Part shown: positions 13,937-18,765 of the stretch, in pieces | Numbering within the stretch: the first letter of the stretch is position 1 | Layout: each line of letters opens with the position of its first letter | DNA from: MAG-120531 sp029242825 | GTDB lineage: Bacteria; Bacteroidota; Bacteroidia; Flavobacteriales; Flavobacteriaceae | NCBI GenBank assembly: GCA_029242825.1 | Contig: JAQWTF010000096.1 | Location: forward strand, 1 to 18,765 | DNA length: 18,765 nt | Direction of reading: 5' to 3' | Notes under the pieces: model-generated | The model's database searches: none | Told to the model about the DNA's origin: nothing | Seen by the model: the letters and a program-made list of their open reading frames with translations, nothing else | Made by a program: the position numbers and the translations under genes

Positions 13937-15004
13937 ATGGCAATTAAACTAAAGAAATCCTATCGCTTTGCACTGCGGTCTTCTTTGATCATTTCTATTT
14001 TACTCACACTGTCTTTGGGTTTGCTTCTCCAAGCTGTAAATTCATTAGTGTGGGGTGTTTTAGGGATTTATTTAGTGCTTAGTTTTTTCATTTGTTTTGT
14101 AGTCATTCAGCTCCGAGTTGAGAAGTTTATTTACCGGAGAATTAAAAAGATATATGATGAGGTATCTCTATTAGAGTCTAAATCTTTAGCAAATATCCCT
14201 GTAACAACAGATATGAAAACGCTTACAGAAGAAATTGAGCGTTTTGCACAAAACAAAAAAGTAGAAATAGACACCCTTAAAATTACAGAAGAATACAGGA
14301 AGGATTACTTAGGTAATGTGTCTCACGAATTAAAAACGCCTCTTTTTACAGTTCAAGGGTATATTTTAACGCTACTAGATGGCGCAATGAATGATAAGAA
14401 TGTCAGAAAGAAATACTTGGAAAGAGCTGCCAAAGGCGTAGATAGACTCATTTACATTATTAAAGACCTGGATTTAATTACCAAATTAGAGGTGGGAGAT
14501 TTAAATTTAGTACCGGTGACTTTTGACATTGTAGAACTGGTCCAGCAAGCTTTTGAAATGTTAGAAATTAGGGCTGCAAAAAAGCATATCACCATGTCAT
14601 TTGACAGGGTGTATAATTCCCCTATATATGTAAAGGCAGACAAGGATAAAATACAGCAGGTTTTGATTAATCTTATGGTAAATGCTATTAAATACGGGCA
14701 TGAAAATGGGACCACTGAAGTATCTATTGAAAATCTGATTAAAAACAAAGTAATCGTTCGTATTACAGATAATGGAGAAGGAATTGAGCGGACAAATATT
14801 CCGAGACTTTTCGAGCGCTTTTTCCGCGTAGACAAAAGCGGAAGCAGGGCAGAGGGAGGCTCAGGTCTTGGTCTCGCTATTGTAAAGCACATTCTCGAAG
14901 CCCATGGAGAAAAGATTTATGTAGAAAGTGTAGTAGATGTAGGCTCAGAGTTTTCTTTTACTTTGGAAAAGACAGAGAACAAGCCACCCATATCTACGGT
15001 GTAA
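13937..15004 (+). CDS. PhoR-like membrane sensor histidine kinase
   Basis: The 355-residue kinase has two adjacent membrane segments (about 14-33 and 38-58) with almost no periplasmic loop, so it probably senses through the membrane or a partner protein, as PhoR does. A cytoplasmic linker leads to the HisKA domain with phospho-acceptor H130 in GNVSHELKTPL. The ATPase domain has the N box NLMVNAIKYG (N249), G1 DNGEG (278-282), LFERFFRVD (291-299) and G2 GGSGLGLAI (307-315). No PAS domain is evident. It shares an operon with the PhoB-like regulator. Its last 88 bases are antisense to the 3' end of the glycosyltransferase gene. Confidence 0.93.
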   Translation: MAIKLKKSYRFALRSSLIISILLTLSLGLLLQAVNSLVWGVLGIYLVLSFFICFVVIQLRVEKFIYRRIKKIYDEVSLLESKSLANIPVTTDMKTLTEEIERFAQNKKVEIDTLKITEEYRKDYLGNVSHELKTPLFTVQGYILTLLDGAMNDKNVRKKYLERAAKGVDRLIYIIKDLDLITKLEVGDLNLVPVTFDIVELVQQAFEMLEIRAAKKHITMSFDRVYNSPIYVKADKDKIQQVLINLMVNAIKYGHENGTTEVSIENLIKNKVIVRITDNGEGIERTNIPRLFERFFRVDKSGSRAEGGSGLGLAIVKHILEAHGEKIYVESVVDVGSEFSFTLEKTENKPPISTV

Positions 15005-16023
15005 TCAAAATGACTTAGCCCCTTGTAATGGGAGATTTTTTGAAGCATTCCAACGGAGAAATGCTCCTGGTTACAACAGGGAACAATTCCTTTGTCATCT
15101 AATCGCTCCGCCAAGTATTCTTGTTCATATTGACCAGGTGTAGGAATAAAAAAGGCTTTTTTTTCTAGTTTAGCTAAGTCCATAATAGTGGTGTACCCTG
15201 ATCTACACAACACCATTTCACTAGAATTAATGACACACTCTAAATCTTTAGTGGCCATGTAATTGTAGGTTTCAATATGCTCCTCTTGTAATTTTAGCGC
15301 AGGAACCTTTTCATCTACAATTCCCCTAACCAACATGACGTTTCCTTTAAAATAGTGAAGTTCTTCTAGAATTTTTTCTTCTAAAAGCGTCCTTTGAGGT
15401 TCAGGACCAGAAAGCAGGACCAATAAATCACGTTTGATTGGTAAGTTTAATTTTTCTAGTCTGCTTAGAGGCCCCAAGTATTTTATGGGAATAGTAATGT
15501 CTTTATTACGGCCTAATTTCCCAGATAAATTTTCATTCCATGGAACATCTGGCACCCAACACTCATTAAATTTCTGAATGATCTTTTGGTGAATTTTTGA
15601 AGATAACTTGGTCGTGTTTCCAGTGAGTACTGTGAGTTGGTGTGTGATAAATACACAGGGCAATTTTTTGTAGTAAACCCCTAGCCTATTGTCGGAAATA
15701 ATACCTTGAATATCCATTTCTTTGCAAATGGCTTTCACGGTCTTTTTTTCATTTTTTATGGCTTTTATCATTTTGGGAGAGTTCCATATCATCTTGAATT
15801 TAAAGTGCTTCCCATTTTTGGGATAACTTATATGATAAGAAGGCAACTCTCGCCATTGTAAATCTGGAAATTCTACCCTCAATAAATTCAATGCCACACC
15901 GTCAGAAGCAATAATAGGGTCGTAGCCCTGATGTATAAGCGCGTTAATAATTGGAATACAACGGGTGGCATGACCCAATCCCCAATTGAGCGGTGCTACC
16001 AAAATTTTTGAACCATTTTCCAT
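14917..16023 (-). CDS. GT28/MurG-like glycosyltransferase
   Basis: From ATG 16023 the protein is 368 residues. The N-terminus KILVAPLNWGLGHATRC (6-22) is the glycine-rich acceptor-side loop of GT-B enzymes such as MurG. The C-terminal half has LLVLLSGPEPQRTLLEE, then VLCRSGYTTIMDLAKL and FIPTPGQYEQEYLAERL, which match the donor-binding region of GT28 enzymes. No membrane span is seen; a peripheral cytoplasmic-face enzyme is likely. An upstream TTG (16038) is a possible but less likely start. Acceptor and donor are unknown; it is not MurG itself, given the weak motif match. Its 3' end runs 88 bases into the kinase gene, convergent. Confidence 0.82.
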   Translation of the reverse strand: MENGSKILVAPLNWGLGHATRCIPIINALIHQGYDPIIASDGVALNLLRVEFPDLQWRELPSYHISYPKNGKHFKFKMIWNSPKMIKAIKNEKKTVKAICKEMDIQGIISDNRLGVYYKKLPCVFITHQLTVLTGNTTKLSSKIHQKIIQKFNECWVPDVPWNENLSGKLGRNKDITIPIKYLGPLSRLEKLNLPIKRDLLVLLSGPEPQRTLLEEKILEELHYFKGNVMLVRGIVDEKVPALKLQEEHIETYNYMATKDLECVINSSEMVLCRSGYTTIMDLAKLEKKAFFIPTPGQYEQEYLAERLDDKGIVPCCNQEHFSVGMLQKISHYKGLSHFDYTVDMGGLFSVFSKVKENSEPTSTTLST

Positions 16024-16063
16024 CTTGTAAATGAACAAAAAACAATATCAGCTTATATTTCCT

Positions 16064-16071
16064 TAGCTTTG
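16064..16071 (+). promoter_or_regulatory. -7 promoter element of trmB
   Basis: TAGCTTTG matches TAnnTTTG exactly, 24 bases before the TTG start of trmB. It lies in the 72-base gap between the divergent glycosyltransferase and trmB start codons. Confidence 0.45.
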
Positions 16072-16095
16072 CCAAATCTTTAAATAATTACTGCT

Positions 16096-16767
16096 TTGGG
16101 AAGTAAAAACAAGTTAAAAAGGTTCAAGGAAAATGAAACATTCACCAATGTATTTCAGCCTTCAAGGGAAGAAGTATTAAACAAAACCCTAGGCAAAGAG
16201 GGGCAATGGGCCCAATTTTTTGGAAACAACAATCCAATAGTCTTGGAATTGGGCTGTGGTAAGGGAGAGTACACCGTTGGTTTGGCCAAACGATATCCGA
16301 ATAAAAATTTCATTGGAATTGACATAAAAGGCGCAAGATTTTGGCGCGGGGCTAAAACCGCTTTAGAGGAAACGCTGCCTAATGTGGCTTTTATTAGAAC
16401 CCAAATTGAACTCGTAGCGCATTTGTTTTTCACCCATGAAGTGGCAGAGATTTGGATTACTTTTCCAGATCCTCAAATAAAATACAAGCGTACCAAACAC
16501 CGGTTAACCAACCCAGTTTTTCTGGATAGGTACAAGCAAATTTTAAGCCCTACAGGATGTGTTCACTTAAAAACTGATTCTGAATATATGCATGGCTATA
16601 CCTTAGGTCTATTACAAGGAATGGGACTTCCAATCGCTTATGCCAATCATGATGTCTATAAAAATGAAGGCAGTCCTGAAGAAGTACTGGGTATTCAAAC
16701 TTTCTATGAAAATCAGTATCTTGCCGTAGGAAAGCCCATTACATATTTGCGTTTTAGCTTTTCTTAG
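16096..16767 (+). CDS. trmB: tRNA (guanine-N7-)-methyltransferase, TTG start
   Basis: TrmB methylates G46 of tRNA variable loops using S-adenosylmethionine. The 223-residue protein has the SAM motif VLELGCGKGEY (49-59), FIGIDIKGARFWRG (72-85), AEIWITFPDPQIKYKRTKHRL (the family signature TFPDP at 122-126) and HLKTDSEYM (157-165). The start is TTG at 16096: the encoded MGSKNKLKRFKENETF is the N-terminus I expect in Flavobacteria, and no ATG lies nearby in frame. A -7 box 24 bases upstream supports it. The following exporter gene starts 52 bases after the stop. Confidence 0.93.
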   Translation: MGSKNKLKRFKENETFTNVFQPSREEVLNKTLGKEGQWAQFFGNNNPIVLELGCGKGEYTVGLAKRYPNKNFIGIDIKGARFWRGAKTALEETLPNVAFIRTQIELVAHLFFTHEVAEIWITFPDPQIKYKRTKHRLTNPVFLDRYKQILSPTGCVHLKTDSEYMHGYTLGLLQGMGLPIAYANHDVYKNEGSPEEVLGIQTFYENQYLAVGKPITYLRFSFS

Positions 16768-16819
16768 TATATTAATAGAAAGCACTTAGGGCAATGCGCT
16801 AAGCGTTTAAACGTCTTTT

Positions 16820-17458
16820 ATGTCTCATTTGCTAGTGCTTTTTTTTGTTACTTTTTCCGCCGCTTTTATGGCCACAGTACCCCCTGGGCTATTAAATATG
16901 AGCGCCGCTAAAATAAGCGTAGAAAAAGGGCCAAATAACGCGTATATATTTAGTTTAGGTGTAGTAGTTGTTGTGTTAATTCAGGCGTATGTAGCTGTTT
17001 TAATCTCTAAATTTTTATTTAGCCATCCAGAAGTTATTGCCCTTTTAATGAAGGTGGCTGTTGGTATTTTTTGTGCTTTTTCAGTATACTTTTTTGTGTC
17101 GGCCAGAGGCCAAAAAAAGCCTAAGACAGGTTTTTTAAAAGTAAAAAAACGCAGTAGTTTTTTCAAAGGGATGTTTCTAGCAGCCGTAAATTTATTGAGC
17201 ATACCATATTACAGTGGGCTAAATGCCATGTGGAAAGCCTCCGGATGGATATCATTTACCTTAGAAGACACCCTTGTTTTTATGCTAGCCACTGCTGCGG
17301 GCACTTTTTCTGTACTGTATTTATACACGGTATATTTCAAAAAATTGCAAAAGAAAAACAGGGTTTTTTCTTCTAAAGCAAATTATATATTGGCCGGACT
17401 AATGTTGTTTTTAGCCTCTGTGACTTTATTCAGGATTTACCATGAAACACAGTCCTAA
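16820..17458 (+). CDS. LysE/RhtB-family membrane exporter
   Basis: The 212-residue integral membrane protein has about six hydrophobic segments (1-20, 42-64, 70-92, 115-132, 150-170, 190-208). The N-terminal VPPGLLNMSAAKISVEKG (20-37) corresponds to the PGP-type motif near the first membrane segment of LysE exporters. The family exports amino acids or similar small metabolites with proton exchange; the substrate cannot be deduced. Its end overlaps the alkyltransferase-like gene by 17 bases, suggesting translational coupling. No clear promoter was found in the 52-base gap after trmB, so cotranscription with trmB is likely. A CGTTTAAACG palindrome lies just upstream (16804-16813). Confidence 0.8.
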   Translation: MSHLLVLFFVTFSAAFMATVPPGLLNMSAAKISVEKGPNNAYIFSLGVVVVVLIQAYVAVLISKFLFSHPEVIALLMKVAVGIFCAFSVYFFVSARGQKKPKTGFLKVKKRSSFFKGMFLAAVNLLSIPYYSGLNAMWKASGWISFTLEDTLVFMLATAAGTFSVLYLYTVYFKKLQKKNRVFSSKANYILAGLMLFLASVTLFRIYHETQS

Positions 17459-17789
17459 GACCCTTTCATTTTTTGACAAAGTTTACGCTGTAGTGCGGCT
17501 CATTCCCTACGGCAGAGTGACCTCTTATGGCGCTATAGCTGCCTATTTAGGGAGCAGGGGTTCTGCTAGAATTGTCGGTTGGGCCATGAACGCTTCTCAC
17601 GGAGATATGAGTATTCCCGCGCACAGGGTGGTGAATAGAAACGGCCTTCTTACAGGCAAACACCATTTTGGCGGAACCAATCTTATGCAGCAACTTTTAG
17701 AGAGTGAAGGGGTGCAGATTAAAGAGCATGCTATAGTGGGCTTAGAAAGCTATTTTTGGGACCCAAATTTGGCTTTAAAATCTGAGTGA
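17442..17789 (+). CDS. Alkyltransferase-like protein (MGMT family, catalytic Cys replaced by Ala)
   Basis: This 115-residue protein matches the DNA-binding/active-site domain of O6-alkylguanine-DNA alkyltransferases: IPYGRVTSYGAIAAYLG (21-37, with nucleotide-flipping Tyr29), SARIVGWAMN (41-50, with the intercalating Arg43) and IPAHRVVNRNG (58-68). In active enzymes the last motif is PCHR; here Ala60 replaces the acceptor cysteine. That defines alkyltransferase-like proteins, which bind alkylated guanine without repairing it and direct it to nucleotide excision repair. A Thermus thermophilus member also has Ala at this site. The short length, without the N-terminal MGMT domain, is normal for the group. 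Overlaps the exporter gene by 17 bases. Confidence 0.92.
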   Translation: MKHSPKTLSFFDKVYAVVRLIPYGRVTSYGAIAAYLGSRGSARIVGWAMNASHGDMSIPAHRVVNRNGLLTGKHHFGGTNLMQQLLESEGVQIKEHAIVGLESYFWDPNLALKSE

Positions 17790-17796
17790 TAAGCTG

Positions 17797-17804
17797 TATC
17801 TTTG
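17797..17804 (+). promoter_or_regulatory. -7 promoter element of mrp
   Basis: TATCTTTG matches TAnnTTTG exactly, just after the stop of the alkyltransferase-like gene. ATG 17874 is 69 bases downstream, so mrp would have the longest untranslated leader predicted in this window. A TTTG at 17768-17771 lies too far (25-base spacer) to be a standard -33. Confidence 0.5.
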
Positions 17805-17826
17805 TAATTTAGAATCAGTTTAATTA

Positions 17827-17838
17827 GGGGAATTCCCC
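17827..17838. repeat. Perfect 12-base palindrome in the mrp leader
   Basis: GGGGAATTCCCC is an exact palindrome 35 bases before the mrp ATG and about 20 bases after the predicted transcription start. Its G/C blocks stand out in an AT-rich leader. It could be an operator half-site pair for a dimeric repressor; it has no loop, so an RNA hairpin is less likely. Confidence 0.4.
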
Positions 17839-17873
17839 AGCAAAATAGGCCTTAGGTCACAAGCTAGAGTAGT

Positions 17874-18765
17874 ATGCAAATAAAAAAGGCAGCCGTATTA
17901 GAGGCATTATCTAAAATATCTGCACCTAGTGAGGGTGTTAACCTTGTTGAGAGTGGTGCAGTCACTAATGTCCAGGTTTTTGGGGATGAGGTAACAGTAG
18001 ATATTAGTATTGGTAATCCAAGTTTACAAGCACGTAAAAAGACGGAGGTAGAGGTGCTTAAAATCATTCATTCTGAGGTATATGAAAAGGCTAAAATAAC
18101 AGTGAATGTTAAGGTAGTAACTCCGCCAAAAGCCGCATCTAATGAAATTAAAGGCAAACCCATACCAGGCATCCAAAATATTGTGGCAATTGCTTCAGGA
18201 AAAGGGGGGGTTGGAAAATCTACTGTAACAGCAAATATGGCTGTGACCCTGGCTAAAATGGGTTTTAAAGTAGGTGTTTTAGACGCAGATATTTACGGCC
18301 CATCTATTCCTTTGATGTTTGACGTTTCTTCTGAGAAACCATTGGCAGTTAATATAGAGGGGAAATCTAAGATGAAACCTGTAGAAAATTATGGCGTTAA
18401 AGTACTTTCTATAGGCTTTTTTACCCAGCCCAATCAGGCAGTGATATGGAGGGGGCCTATGGCAGCTAAAGCCTTGAATCAAATGATTTTTGACGCCCAT
18501 TGGGGGGAATTAGATTTCTTATTATTAGACCTTCCACCGGGTACCGGAGATATTCACCTCAGTATTATGCAATCCTTACCGGTAACTGGTGCAGTTGTAG
18601 TGAGTACGCCTCAAGAGGTGGCCCTGGCCGATGCTAGAAAAGGCGTTGCTATGTTTATGCAAGAAGCCATAAATGTACCTGTATTAGGGGTGGTAGAAAA
18701 CATGGCTTATTTTACGCCAGAAGAATTACCGGAAAATAAGTACTATATATTTGGAAAAGAAGGGG
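17874..18765 (+). CDS. mrp: Mrp/ApbC-type P-loop iron-sulfur cluster carrier (3' end cut by window edge)
   Basis: The first 297 residues are visible. An N-terminal MIP18/DUF59-like domain (about 1-90; SAPSEGVNLVESGAVTNV) precedes the ATPase domain with P-loop SGKGGVGKST (108-117), VLDADIYGPSIP (135-146), WRGPM (192-196) and LLDLPPGTGDIHL (218-229). The family assembles or carries [4Fe-4S] clusters to target proteins in the cytoplasm. In the E. coli protein a CxxC follows the ENM motif; here ENMAYFTPEELPENKYY (275-291) has no cysteine, a variation I associate with Bacteroidetes homologues. The start ATG follows a 69-base leader with its own promoter. In Flavobacteria the next gene is often a NifU-like protein, outside this window. 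Confidence 0.92.
   Translation, partial: MQIKKAAVLEALSKISAPSEGVNLVESGAVTNVQVFGDEVTVDISIGNPSLQARKKTEVEVLKIIHSEVYEKAKITVNVKVVTPPKAASNEIKGKPIPGIQNIVAIASGKGGVGKSTVTANMAVTLAKMGFKVGVLDADIYGPSIPLMFDVSSEKPLAVNIEGKSKMKPVENYGVKVLSIGFFTQPNQAVIWRGPMAAKALNQMIFDAHWGELDFLLLDLPPGTGDIHLSIMQSLPVTGAVVVSTPQEVALADARKGVAMFMQEAINVPVLGVVENMAYFTPEELPENKYYIFGKEG

Noticed and set aside
14452..14892. 146-codon minus-strand open frame inside the kinase gene
   Set aside because: It is antisense to the conserved catalytic domain of the kinase, has no recognisable motif or promoter, and is a codon-bias shadow.
13238..15004. PorX/PorY type IX secretion regulatory pair, suggested by the nearby sorting-domain gene
   Set aside because: The regulator has an ordinary winged-helix output domain, not the PglZ-type domain of PorX.
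16785..16813. CTTAG/CTAAG inverted repeat and CGTTTAAACG palindrome before the LysE-type gene as terminator or operator
   Set aside because: The arms are five bases with no T run, and a ten-base A/T-centred palindrome is weak evidence alone.
1..18765. CRISPR array, tRNA or rRNA gene, insertion sequence, prophage or attachment site
   Set aside because: No phased spacer repeats, cloverleaf or transposase/integrase frame was seen; intergenic gaps are all under 180 bases.

Overview
This window looks like chromosomal core DNA from a Flavobacteriaceae-type Bacteroidetes. It is AT-rich by eye. It carries Bacteroidetes-restricted families (DUF4271, DUF4296, a type IX secretion sorting domain, a TonB-dependent receptor with a carboxypeptidase-D-like N-terminal domain), and its intergenic regions repeatedly contain the Bacteroidetes -7 promoter element TAnnTTTG. 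I saw no RNA gene, insertion sequence, prophage, CRISPR array or gene-free stretch over 300 bases. Both edges cut a gene: a DUF4271 membrane protein on the left and Mrp on the right.

Layout. (1) 1-4891, envelope glycosylation and pyrimidine synthesis: DUF4271 protein and an ArnT/PMT-like GT39 glycosyltransferase on the minus strand diverge from a plus-strand operon of polyprenol-phosphate-mannose synthase, dihydroorotase and a DUF4296 lipoprotein. The synthase would make the lipid-linked sugar that a GT39 enzyme uses. (2) 4903-6987: an SDR-type NAD-dependent epimerase/reductase and a LuxE-like acyl-protein synthetase are divergent, with only 39 bases between start codons and a -7 box 4-5 bases before each ATG, so both messages may be nearly leaderless. 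(3) 7073-8380: tyrS. (4) 8458-13063, all minus strand: a TonB-dependent receptor, then a surface-type beta-helix lipoprotein, a strong terminator, and a 104-residue protein that is only a signal peptide plus a type IX sorting domain. (5) 13238-15004: an OmpR/PhoB-family response regulator and a PhoR-like histidine kinase, divergent from the receptor. (6) 14917-18765: a GT28-like glycosyltransferase whose 3' end overlaps the kinase gene tail-to-tail by 88 bases, then trmB, a LysE-type exporter, an alkyltransferase-like protein (MGMT family with Ala replacing the catalytic Cys) and mrp.

Most interesting is blocks 4 and 5 read together. A PhoB/PhoR-type pair sits beside a receptor/lipoprotein operon and a cargo-less type IX sorting-domain protein. 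Upstream of that small protein, at the expected -33 region, are direct repeats with an exact 11-base period, the operator geometry of PhoB-family regulators. Similar but weaker phased TTA repeats lie in the regulator/receptor intergenic region. I infer a small regulated surface-uptake module; its ligand, and any link to phosphate, are unproven from sequence alone.
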